From NCBI GenBank assembly GCA_905250125.1, contig CAJNOL010000331.1:95160-159159 (forward strand): a stretch of DNA of 64,000 bases, in the 5' to 3' direction. A program made the translations under genes and the position numbers. Source of the stretch: Rotaria sordida (lineage: Eukaryota; Rotifera; Eurotatoria; Philodinida; Philodinidae). The notes beneath the pieces were generated by a model. It saw only the letters and a program-made list of their open reading frames with translations, ran no database searches and was not told where the DNA came from. Shown in pieces: positions 19,801 through 30,835 of the stretch. Every line of letters begins with the position of its first letter. Within the stretch, counting starts at the first letter, position 1.

Positions 19801-20981
19801 TCAATGTATCGTGAAAATTTACGTAATATAATAAGTGTATTTAATTATCAAGATGAAATTGATTTATTTTGTCGTTGTGAAGCACTTGATCAAATAGCAT
19901 CAGGTAAACAAGATCTTAATATATCAGCTGGTCTTGAATTACAACGTTTAATTGATACAACACGTCGATATTTTTATCATGATTTTAATCAATTATCTCA
20001 AGATTTAAATTTAAAACCATTACATAATAATATATGTACACGTGATTCATCATGTACTGAATGTGAAGAAATTAAATTAGCACGAGCAGCTGCTTGTTAT
20101 TATGTTTGTTATTCACAAGCTGCTAAACAATCAACAAAGGCACGTTCTCGTATATTAAGTTTTCCTTGGTTATTTGGTACATTATTAACTGAATTAAAAA
20201 GAAAGAATCAAAATTTAAATAATAATAATAATAATCATATATCAAAACATATTGTTATTGGACGTGCAATGCGTAATATAACAAAACGATTAATTGAAAA
20301 TAATGAATTAAAATTAAAAATTTTTTGGCCAGCTTATTCAGATAAAGCTCATCTTTATTTACGTTCAATAAAATCAACTATTATAAATAATTTGAAATTA
20401 TTTAAACATGATATTATTGAATATGATCAACAAACAAATCCAATGTCTTTATCAAAAATTTTATTTATTGAAATAATGAATAATTGGTTAAGAAAACAAA
20501 ATATTTTTGGTCAACGTAAGTTTTTCTATTATTTGAAAAAAAAAAAGAAAAAAAGAATTTTTTTTTTTTGTCCTTCTATAAAGATTCAACTGCAGATAGA
20601 AAACCACTTATTCGTGAAATTTGTTGGCATCAATTATTAATATATTTTATATCAATAAATAATGAAGATATTTATAATGAAAATTTTTCAAATTTATTAT
20701 CTAATTTTGAAAAATATCAAATTGTTTTTCAATCATCAAATAATTCATTAATGATTGAACGTTATATTGAACATATTAAATGTGAAATATCAATATCATC
20801 TATTGATTTTGATAATTCAATGTATAATTATTGTATATATTTAATACGTCTTTGTTTTCGAATAGCACGTGAGCAAAAATCAAATGAATATGCAAATTTA
20901 AGTGATTATTTGATACTTGCTTTACAATCGATTGGCATTGAAAAAGAACTTAATGACATTTCGATTGATATTGATACCTAG
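13824..20981 (+). CDS. Cellular RNA-dependent RNA polymerase (QDE-1/EGO-1/RRF class)
   Basis: I can join fourteen exons in frame: 13824-14162, 14212-14400, 14466-14990, 16295-16505, 16565-17019, 17080-17186, 17410-17824, 17877-17981, 18044-18110, 18179-18298, 18368-18973, 19051-19446, 19505-20515 and 20584-20981. They sum to 4944 nt (1647 residues). The N-terminus is strongly acidic (D/E runs at residues about 33-75). The RdRP core lies at 17410-19446, with FTDGVGTLS, RYGGCKG, HPGDLR and the signature GSDLDGD split by the intron after 18973 (about residues 1041-1047). DLDGD coordinates the catalytic Mg ions in the eukaryotic RdRP family, which copies RNA to make or amplify small RNAs. All core motifs look intact, so the gene is likely functional. 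The third intron (14991-16294) is enlarged by repeat sequence. Bdelloids are reported to have expanded RdRPs. Confidence 0.93.
15995..16290. repeat. Dispersed repeat, copy 2, within the large RdRP intron
   Basis: This sequence is related to 11450-11755 in the same orientation and ends just before the 16295 splice acceptor. It accounts for part of the unusual length of the 1.3-kb third intron of the RdRP gene. Confidence 0.5.
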
Positions 20982-23900
20982 TCAAATCTATTTTTTTTTT
21001 CAATTTTTTCTTTTCATTTTTTTTTTCTCAGGTCAATGTTGTTTTTGTATTTGTGCGTTTTTGTCTTTAATATAAAATAATTCTATATATTAGTTATCAA
21101 TGTATATGTATATTAAAATAATTGTTGATTTCATAAAGACATACTCATCAAATCTCACGGGTGATATGTTGTTTTTGTTGTTTCATCGCATATTTTTTTG
21201 TTGTTGTTGTTGTTATTCGTGATATTCAATGTATAGCTGTAGTTAAGTTTGTCTGATGTGATGATCTAAAGAGAAATGACAGTAAAAAAAAAACCGATTA
21301 TTAATACTGTTTTTTAATTATATGTATAATATCAATGTATTTTTCTCTTGATTATCAATACCGTTGTTTTTGTGTTTTTTTTTTCCTTGATAATATGTCT
21401 TTCTTTTCTTTGTTTTTTGTTTTTTGTAATTTGAAAATTATCAATACGTTAGAACAAAAGACAATATTATATTGAAAAGAAAAATTTTTTCAAATTGATA
21501 AGCGAGAAAAAACATACAATATTGATTTAACTAATGAACAATCAAAGATAAAATATAATATGAGATAATGATTATTTATTAAAGAAAAACAAAAATGCAA
21601 AGTTCTAAATAACTTATCAGTTAGAAGTTTTGCAAATAATTTTTTATATCATATCAATGAAATTATCTTTCGTAGTTAAATAATTTTTTTGTATAATGTG
21701 AATAAATAAATTTAACTTTGTCCTGATAAATCAGTTTGCTATATGAATAATTCTCTAAATTAGAATTATCACATCATCAAAAATCATATTTCAGGACGAT
21801 CTATAAAATATAATAATAAAAACATTCAGTGTAGTTATATTTTTTCTATTTTTAATAAAAGTTCAAGTACATGCATGTGGACAATTGAATGTATAACGAT
21901 TTCTAACACTTATAATATTATCACTTGTTGACTTGTTTTAACTATTCAACTTGTTAATTAGATTCGTTATTACTCTCGGTATATTCATTAACAGTTCCAC
22001 TATTCAGTATCATTGATGCTTATTGATATTTGTATTTTAGAAAAACATCGTATTATCACTAAGATTCTACGAGCTTGAAGGATATTTGAATGCTTGCAAA
22101 TTTTTACAAAACTTCGTATCTTCTTTAATTGAAACACGAAATATGTGACATTACGTCCTTTTATGTTGTTATAAATCATATATTTCTTATTTTTATTAAC
22201 TGATTTCCTCATAATTATATTTTTTTTTTGTGAAATCATAAATCATAAATTGAATAGAACAAAATGGAATAATAATCGAAGTGAAAAAAATTTCAAATCT
22301 TCAACAAATATGATTTCCCATTGACGTAATCACGTAGAATATCTTACATAATGATTCGAGTATTTTCTAAATAGATTTGTAACAACTCTGGCTTTATTTA
22401 GATCAACAATGGACTGAATCTAAAATTCAACGAGTTCTATTGATTCTACTAGTCACTTTCCGAAAACGACTCATCTATCATATAGACAAAACTTAATAAC
22501 TGCAAAAATAGTACCTAAAAAAACTTTTGAATTTTCGAAGAACTCATCGCAATTCACCTAGAAGCTGGCTTCTGTTATACCGACAATAAATAATTACCGT
22601 CTAGGAAATCTATGTTCGAATAAAATTTTATTATATTACTGGTTCATTTGCAGCTCAAATACATCAATACTTTATTCCATATTAACAAAACATTTCTGTC
22701 ATTTTTATTGGAAATCATGAATATTCAATTTCATCATCAAATAAAACGAACATTATTTTCTTGGATTCTCAATTACAATCAAAGTTTAGTTTCTATTCAA
22801 AAAAACTAAAAGAATCATTAATTATCTTTTTGCTATTAAACATGGTAGTTATTTCATTTATGAATTTAATTCAAGCATTTCATTTCATCATCATCATCAT
22901 CGAAACATACAACATATCGCTTTTCAATGATAACTATCATTATTTATTAATATTCTTCCAATGTTTACTGCTAATTTTATTCATTCTTCATCATAAACTC
23001 AAAAATATTATAGAAGATGATTGGAGTTGAATAAAAATAATTCATCAACATCAAGAAACTATTCATTCACTTATTCAACAACAAATTCTAATCTTTGATC
23101 ATAAACAATAATCATTAATTAATATTAATCATCTACTTGTTGCTGTTAATCAATCAAAATCAGATTACAAATATGATAATGAAAATAAATAATGAGCAAG
23201 GATGTACAAGAAAATAAAAATATTTGAAAACTTGTTCGATCTTTGAGTACATGAAAATCGACAAAAACAACATTAATTGAACAAATTAAACAACTGACTA
23301 GTAATATGATTGAACATAATTTTTGTTATGCAATAGAATTGCAAAGTAATAAGAGATTGAAGTCATGATTTTTTTAAGAAATAAACTAAGTATTTCTTTC
23401 GATTACGAGTAACATACTTTATTGTGTAACAGATGTTAGTGTTGATCAATCTGACCATAAAATTCCAAATTATTATCAACAATTATTTGGTTAAAATAAT
23501 TTTTTTTCTCTTGTTCATGATGATGAAAAGAAATATAATATTATGGTACTATATGAATCAATATTATTCATTTCAAGATTGTTTGACTCGTGATTTACAA
23601 CCTGAACGTTATCTTTATTTTTATTTGATCTATCAAAAAGTGAAGATGATTATTAGTAAAAAGATATTAGTAGGACACATTTCTCCATCATTCCTTCGAA
23701 TCATTGTCATTAATACTAAAGTTATGTTTGAGTATTATCACAAATTGTTCTCTTTTAGAATTTATGCTTATTTCGCTTTTTAATCTTTGTTTTTTTTTGT
23801 TATACTCTTAAATGATTATTTGTTTGTTTAATATGGAATAATATGATTTGTTCTCATTGAATTTCTGTAGTTTGTTCTTACGCACACACACACACACGCT

Positions 23901-24072
23901 TTGTAATAAATTTCAAACAATAATCAACAATATTAATAATAAAATGTGAAACATGATTACGACTTGATTTTCATAGATTTTCTACAGATTTGTTTCATTT
24001 TTCTCTCTCTGTAAATATCTCATATAAATCAATAATACTTAAATATAGTAGGTTAGTGTTTATTCAAGCATA
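20982..24072. other. Intergenic interval, mostly without features
   Basis: It contains the RdRP 3' flank, poly-T/poly-A tracts, a possible decayed coding stretch (listed separately) and a short CA microsatellite near 23880. Nothing else is recognisable. Confidence 0.5.
22711..23785 (+). pseudogene. Possible decayed coding stretch, unassigned
   Basis: Several short blocks in different frames read like protein but are interrupted by stops. These include an N-terminal-like block near 22719 (MNIQFHHQIKRTLFSW), a hydrophobic run at 22830-22980, a Q/H-rich coiled-coil-like block near 23040-23110, and VDQSDHKIPNYYQQLFG near 23440. I do not recognise the family. This may be a dead gene or chance in AT-rich DNA. 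Confidence 0.25.
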
Positions 24073-24726
24073 TTATCGATGTTGATCAAGTTTAATGGCA
24101 CGTCCAAGTCTTGGTGCTGCTCGTTGTTCATGCGTCAAATATTCGATTTCATATGGATCATCGTTGCTAATATAATCATCATCTACATTATAATATTGAC
24201 CAAGGTGATTTAATCGTGACATCAAATCAACGACATGTCGACCAAGACGTGGTGAAGCACGGCCAAGTCGAGGTGAAGCACGACCAAGTCGGGGTGAAGC
24301 ACGACCAAGTCGAGGTGAAGCACGGCCAAGTCGGGGTGAAGCACGACCAAGTCGAGGTGAAGCACGGCCAAGTCGAGGTGAAGCACGTCCAAGACGTGGT
24401 GCTGCTCGTTGAACTAAATCCCACTCAGATCGAGATAAGATAATTGGGTGATGACTATTGATAACTTCATATTCTTGTAATTGATCGAGATCTATTGGTT
24501 TCGAATAAATACACGAACAACAAACTAATTAAAATAAGAAAGAAATAATTAAAATTAATAAATAATACGATAACATACCAATAAGAGTAACTGTCAAGAT
24601 TAAAAACCGATTTAACTTTACAATACTAGATACATGTTGAGTAATACCTTGACAAATTAATCCAAAGTCAAATAAGAAGCATAAAGAAAAAAAAAAGAAA
24701 AAGTTTATACCTGTTGATGATGACAT
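24073..24726 (-). CDS. PRLamide-type neuropeptide precursor (multi-copy)
   Basis: Three minus-strand exons (24711-24726, 24579-24647, 24073-24524) with GT..AG introns give 537 nt and 178 residues. The ATG is at 24724-24726 and the TAA at 24073-24075. Splicing creates a signal peptide: a basic KLNR followed by FLILTVTLIVCC, with a likely cleavage site around residues 36-37. The mature part contains AAPRLGR (residues 69-75), seven tandem ASPRLGR units (76-124), an acidic Y/D spacer, and a final AAPRLGR (164-170). Cleavage at Arg and conversion of the Gly to an amide would release seven ASPRL-amides and two AAPRL-amides. C-terminal PRL-amide is the hallmark of the pyrokinin/PBAN/CAPA/neuromedin-U group, although the Phe two residues before the Pro (FXPRLa) is absent here. 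The peptides are unusually short and the processing sites are monobasic. Function is inferred from the architecture. Confidence 0.87.
24238..24405 (-). repeat. 21-bp tandem array encoding A-[AS]-P-R-L-G-R, eight units
   Basis: There are eight uninterrupted 21-nt units. They differ mainly at synonymous third positions (CGA/CGT/CGC/CCC changes), while the peptide ASPRLGR is unchanged in seven of them. The first unit in reading order is AAPRLGR. Synonymous variation with a fixed peptide suggests selection on the product. Confidence 0.9.
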
Positions 24727-27700
24727 GATGATGATTATCAAGAAATATGAGTGTGTCCGAAGGAAATAATAAAATGAAATACTTTCTGCTTTTCTTTTCT
24801 TTCTCTTTTTTTTCTCTCTCTCGATCTACAATATATATTCTATCTCTTCTTTCGAATCAATAATATCGTGTAGTTAGATTTCTTTTGATATTTGGTACAA
24901 TTGTTTATTGATGTTTTGTAAATGATAGGGTCTTTTATACAATGACTACTAAATAAATTCTATAGAGCGAGCTGTTTCTTTTTTTTTGCCTCTATTTACA
25001 ATAGGTTCATCAAGTCAAAGGGAAAAGTAAGGAATAAATTAATATAAGGACGAGACATTCTTTTTTTTAATAACATCAATTCTCAACTATCGTAAGCATA
25101 CTACTTTATTCTTTTGTTCATTTTTATTAGAAATAAAACTATACTACAACATGATGTGCATATTGATTGTGATATCCGGTACTTGTATTTTTTTAGATCA
25201 TAAAAATGTATGAAAATAATCTGAAGGTTAACAATGTATAATATCAAAGAAATGATAGACATCGAATGGGAACAAGCAATAGATCTAGATAGATAACATT
25301 GAAAACAACTAGGAAATGTTCATTCAAATTTTAACCTTTTTCTATCAAATAATTCTATAAAAAATCAAAAGAAAAGAAACATATTGTTTTTTTTTTGAAT
25401 ACAAATTTGAAATATTTTTTTTCTTTATTTACTATACAAACAACAACATTCAGCGAAATAGTATAAATTAATTTTAAAACTTCTTTATAAAAAAATGATA
25501 TTTTGTAGATACAAAAAAAAATATATATATACATTATTAATAGACAAAACGGAAAGTCTATTCGGAAAAAAAAGTAAACATTTCGAGCGCATATAGGTAT
25601 AAAAAAAAACTATGATGAAAAAAGATTTTAAGAATCATCATATTTGCTTTTTTCAAAGGCAAACATTCATATCAAACTTATATATTCACAATAAAATTTA
25701 AAAAAATTAAAACATTAATTCGACATTAACGATTTATAACATTTATTTTGTTTAACATTCAAAGAATTAACTTTCTAATAACTATATTTGATAATTATTT
25801 TCATTGATAAAATTTTAAAATCGATCACTACACTGAAATATAAATAAAATATCTATTGAATATGATAAAATATATTTAAATAAACAAATGTAATTATTAT
25901 CAATTATATTGATTTAATTTAGATTGGATTTTATGTATGAACTTAATTATTATCTTCTATCTGAGCAGACTTTCGATAAACATAATTCTATATAATCAGT
26001 AATCTTATTCATATAGGATTAAGCAAATATTAAATCTAATTCATCTTTTTATTCGAGCAGAAAAACATCATTCTTATCTCTTATAGACTTCTTATTTTTA
26101 TTTTGACTTGAGAAGAGACATTACTCTCTCTTTCTATCTTCGTTTGTTTCTTTAAAAAAAAAAAAAGACAGAAAATTGAAATTATAATTAAACAAAAATA
26201 TATTCATTTTTGCCGAGATAAAAATAAATAGTTAATAAGTTAGGTTTTTTTTTCTAGATGAATGAAAATTGTTAATTATTTTTGAACCTCAAGAAAAGCA
26301 GAATATGAGAATTCAAGTAGCAAATTCAAGGACAAAACCTGAGTAAAAATGAATATATTAAAGAATTAATGATTAAAAGAGAATAGATATTATAGTCGGA
26401 GTTCATCGGAACTAAAAGAAATTCAATAAATTCAGTACTATAAAAATCAATTACTTAATATACAAATTTTTTATAATTAAACTTCCAAGAAACAACATTT
26501 TTTCATTAATTACAATCATAACTTGTTCAAAAATATAGACAATGTGTTAGTGGCTAATGAGTTTGTTTCCTAATAAAAAGAAAACATCCTACGCAGTGTT
26601 AATTCATTTCTAAAAGTTTTTGTACCATAAAATCAGCAAATATTTCTACAGAAATATTATCTTCATATTGAAGCTCATAAGCATTACATTCTCTTAGCAG
26701 AAAGGTTTTTGCTGAAACTCAATTTCACCATTTTTTTTATTGTTTTACTTTGACTAGAATCTACTTATATAATTTAACTCATCAAAGTATTGTAGTGCAG
26801 GATTTAGAGCACTATTTTTTTATATCTTAATTTACAAAAATTTCACAGTTAGGTTTAGATATCAACATAGGTGGCGGAAGCCATTAGGCTTGGGTAGGTG
26901 TAATCCTATCCAAGCCTAATGGCTTCCGCCGCCTATGGATATCAATCATAATATCATGAAAAATCAACAATATCTTTTCAACTGTTATTATTCTTATTTA
27001 TTGAATTTTAAAATAATGAAACCTCTGCAAACGATGCTTTGTTGAAAATAATGATATAATCTTTCAAATCAAATGTGCATTAAACTTGTAATCTTTTATA
27101 TGAATAAGCTGTATTGTTTTTCTTTCATTAGTTGATATTGGACAAGATTTGAAGTAAAAATGCTTGTAGTCTAAAACATTAAATCAAACTAAAGTCTTAG
27201 ACGATGATAAGTTATAATAGTTTTTTCATTCGTTTGTGAATATCACTATATCTATCGCATAAGAACTGAATCGTTTCATTTAGAAATTAATTAAATCTTT
27301 AATGCTACTTTTATTATAATTTTTTTCCTTCGAATATAAATCAATACAATCAAAGTTTTTCAGAAACTGTTAATCAAAAATAATATTAGAATTCTTCTAT
27401 TTGTATTAGAATTTCTAAGAAATCTTAGTTCTTTTATGAGATGTACACATCGTATTCGCTAATTTCTCTGATCATATACTCATTCACTTGAACGCACAAT
27501 GCACAACATTGCATGTGATTGCGAGTGTGCGGATGTGTATCCCGTCGAAGTACTGAAATCTTATTTTGTAGATAGAATTGTTCTTTCATCTAAACCTATA
27601 TCAATTAAAGTCCTGAATGATATATAGTGATGCAATTTATTTTACTGAAAAATAGAGAAACTTTTTCTTTTTTACTAAATGAAACCGATAAAATAATCTT

Positions 27701-28049
27701 AAAAAATGACGTGCGCCCTCTATCCTTTTATGTAATTGCAGTACATTGTCTTGAATGGAAAACAGAGTTTTTTTTTCTTTCAGGTGATTCATTATTGACA
27801 ACCAACAAATGAAGAAAGGGAAAATAAAATTGGTTGTAATGTTTTCATAAAATATAATGAATAGATAATTGTGAAATTCTGATTACCTATCAATATGTAA
27901 TTAGTATATGTATCATTTCCTATTCTAATTTAATATTCGCGTAAAAGAATTTCACAAATATCATATTATTTATGAAATAATACATATATTTAAGTCATTT
28001 GTAACTTTTGAAAGACCATTATTTTTCCAATTTACTCTTGATTTTTATT
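24727..28049. other. Long intergenic interval, AT-rich
   Basis: The first few hundred bases are the likely promoter and 5' flank of the minus-strand neuropeptide gene (pyrimidine-rich CTTTCTCTTTTTT runs and a TATATAT stretch near 24831). The rest is AT-rich with no recognisable gene, apart from the strong hairpin listed separately. Confidence 0.5.
26860..26936. repeat. Near-perfect 35-bp-arm hairpin
   Basis: The arms ATAGGTGGCGGAAGCCATTA.. and ..TAATGGCTTCCGCCGCCTAT surround a loop of only a few bases (near GGTGTAAT). The stem is GC-rich in a strongly AT-rich background. No gene lies within 1 kb. It may be the ends of a deleted inverted-repeat element or a structured RNA. Confidence 0.85.
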
Positions 28050-29963
28050 ATGGCCAGTGCAAATTATTATAATGATCGACGAAGACGTCGAAAAAATCAG
28101 TCACTTAGTGCACCATTCGATATACAAATTCCATCATCACTTAAAGATCCAACAGATACTTGTTCTTTATGCAAACAACTCGAATCTTTAAGAAATGATG
28201 ATAATGCACGTAATTTAGCTCTTAATTATTTACATAGTCATGAGGATTTTGCAAATGTATGGAATTCGACAACTATTCGTCCAAATACACGACGTATGAT
28301 GCGTAAAATGGTACAAATACAAACAATCAATGCTGTATGCAATGGGTACAAATAAAATTTAATCGCGAGTTTTTTTTTTTTACATAGTCTTATTTTGTTA
28401 ATTTACTTAGATTCTATCGGCTTCCGAATGGTGCTAAAATAAATTTAGACAAGAATAGAATGGCATATGCAGCTCAAAATACTCGGCAATACGGTAATGA
28501 TTATGAATATGATACAACATTTCAACAATATACTTACGAACAGTCATGTCAAATATTTGTTATTAATGGTGATTGTCTTGATGTTGTCATGTATTTCAAA
28601 GATAAATATCCAAAATCGAATCCAGTTGTATTAAATATGGCTTCAGCAAGAAATCCTGGTGGCGGTTGGAAAAATGGTATACTTATTTGAATATATATTT
28701 GATAATATTAAATTATATTTTATTATATCTAGGTGCTGGTGCACAAGAAGAAAATCTTCATCGTCGTACAAATATGTTTCAATGTCTTGAAGATCCTTAT
28801 CATGAATTAGAAGGTCAACGAAATTGGGATTATCATATACCTGAAGTAAGTTTTACCTTTTTTTTTTTTTATAAACTTATGCCAAGAAGGAAAAAACAAT
28901 TTGTTTTTTTTTTAAAGTTTGGTGGTGTTTATACTCCAAATGTAAGTGTTTTTCGTGGTTCAGAATCTAATGGTTATCCATTTTTCCCGAATGGTCCAGA
29001 ATATATTTCATTTATTGCTTGTGCAGCTTATTCTCATCCACCAACAGAAACAGATGAAAATGGAGAATTGAAATTAAGTGGTAAACATGTAATACAAAAT
29101 ATGAAAAATAAAATGGAAAGTATTTTCAAAATTGCACTCGAAAATAAACATGATATTTTAATATTATCAGCATTAGGATGGTAAGTATTAAATGAATATT
29201 AAAATAAAACAAAAAAAGAAATAATTATCCTATTTGAAATATGGAACATATATATGAGACAGACTTGAAATCGATTGAATTTTCTTCAATTGACAAAAAA
29301 AAACCAGATCCATCTTGTATTCGATACCTACTTCAGGTCTGAATATGATTAGCGAATTATTATATAATACTTTTATCACAATACTTAGATATTGAATATC
29401 ATATATAATTAGTATCTTAAAAATGTATAGTCGATTATAACATTGCTAATGGGAAAACAATGAAGAATCAGTTGTATTCGGTATATAGTGATGCTCGATA
29501 TTAAGAAGATGGATTTTCTTACAGAACAATTCGTTTGTTGTTGTTTTTTTTTTCGAATTTATTTATTATTTAATGACGAAAATTTCTAGTTGTTTTTGAT
29601 AATTACTTTGAATTAATTCATTCTGATTGACATTTTCATAGATGTATAATAATTTCTATATCAAAATAAATTCATTTTTTTTTATTTAGTGGTGCTTTTC
29701 AAAATCCTCCAAAACATATTGGTAAGAATCAATGATAGTTACATATTATATTAATTATTATTATTCATTCTATTATAGCACAGTTATTTCATGAAGTAAT
29801 TGCAACAAAATATAAAAAATCATTTAAATACATAGTTTTTGCTATTATTAATGATCATAATGCTATGAAAGCTCATAATCCAACTGGTAATATTCAACCA
29901 TTTGCTGAAGTTTTTCAAGTCGATACTCTATCCATCGATGAACTTCAAGAAAGACTTTCTTAA
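28050..29963 (+). CDS. Microbial-type PARG-like protein (TIGR02452/DUF2263 family)
   Basis: This gene encodes about 390 residues in six exons, with ATG at 28050 and TAA at 29961-29963. The N-terminus (DRRRRRKNQS) is basic. The exon at 28411-28675 ends in NMASARNPGGGWKN and the next begins GAGAQEE. Together they form the GGG..QEE signature of poly(ADP-ribose) glycohydrolase-type macrodomains, with the second Glu the expected catalytic residue. Later exons carry the FGGVYTPNV segment and ILSALGCGAFQNPP, split by an intron of about 0.5 kb (29181-29690). Family members remove ADP-ribose chains or related adducts. The gene ends 102 bp before a PAXX-like gene on the same strand, which fits a DNA-damage role, but the substrate is inferred. 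Confidence 0.85.
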
Positions 29964-30065
29964 TTGATAGAATTAAAAACAAAATTAAATGTTTTTCTTT
30001 TTTTTTTTGTTGAAAATTTTTCTATAAAAATCATTACTTTATTCTAGATAAACATATGTATTAGA

Positions 30066-30835
30066 ATGTCGTCAGCATTTGTTGAACTTCTTCGTAAATC
30101 AAATCTTGATTATATTGTCACACGAAAATCATTGAAAGTTGGTTCGCATAGTGATGATATTATATTTGCTTCATTGATTGATACGAAAACAAAAACATTA
30201 CAAGTAAAAAGAATTTTTTTTCAAAAAAAAAAACAACAACTTTTCTTTAGTTAATTGCATGTTTGGATAAATTAGAATCTGTTACAATATGGTCAACAGC
30301 ATTAGATGAACGTGCATTTCAATTAAATGCACGTCTTTTAGATATAACAGAACTTGGTGAAACAATGATTTTTCTTTCTGAACGTATAAATGAATCGGAT
30401 TTTACTCTTGCTAAAGCTTCAAAAACAAATAGTGATAGTCAATATGAAGTTTCACAAATTAATGTAACATTTACACATCCAAAAAATAAACAATCAATAA
30501 CTCTTCAACTTTATGAAAATATTAATGATGAAGAAAAAGCTTCATTTTTAAGTAAAATTCTTTTACATATTTATAAACGTAATGAACAATTATCAGCTGA
30601 AATTAAAACACAACAATTACGTTTAAAAGAATTATCAAGTAAAACAGAACGTGAACAATTACGTTCAAGTGGTACGAATCGAATTTTTGATGATAATAAA
30701 TTACTTGATTCAAATAATCAAAAAATTAATATGATGAAATCACAAGAACATACACCAAAGAGTTTAATTAATCCGACTATTAAACGACGTAAAGCAGCAA
30801 CCGGTGTTAATTATGATGATGAAGATAGTGATTAA
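30066..30835 (+). CDS. PAXX: PAXX-like non-homologous end-joining factor
   Basis: Two exons (30066-30203 and 30251-30835) are joined in phase 0 across a 47-bp intron and give 240 residues. The N-terminal part has a beta-rich head of the XRCC4/XLF/PAXX type, including VTIWSTALDERAFQ, which resembles the LWST segment of PAXX heads. A helical, K/E/Q-rich stalk follows (about residues 145-185, KNEQLSAEIKTQQLRLKEL region). The C-terminus KSLINPTIKRRKAATGVNYD closely matches the Ku-binding tail pattern of PAXX (SLINP..K.+KPA.GV.FDE). PAXX binds Ku at broken ends and stabilises the end-joining complex. Human PAXX is 204 residues. XLF is the main alternative, but the tail and size favour PAXX. Confidence 0.82.

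Noticed and set aside
23880..23900. CACACA tract considered as a CRISPR or functional repeat
   Set aside because: It is a plain dinucleotide microsatellite. No spaced direct repeats typical of CRISPR occur anywhere in the window.
24216..24443. Plus-strand ORF with VKHDQVEVKHGQ repeats and minus-strand FTSTWPC repeats over the same bases
   Set aside because: These are other frames of the PRLG array. The spliced minus-strand frame has a signal peptide and amidation sites, while these have none.
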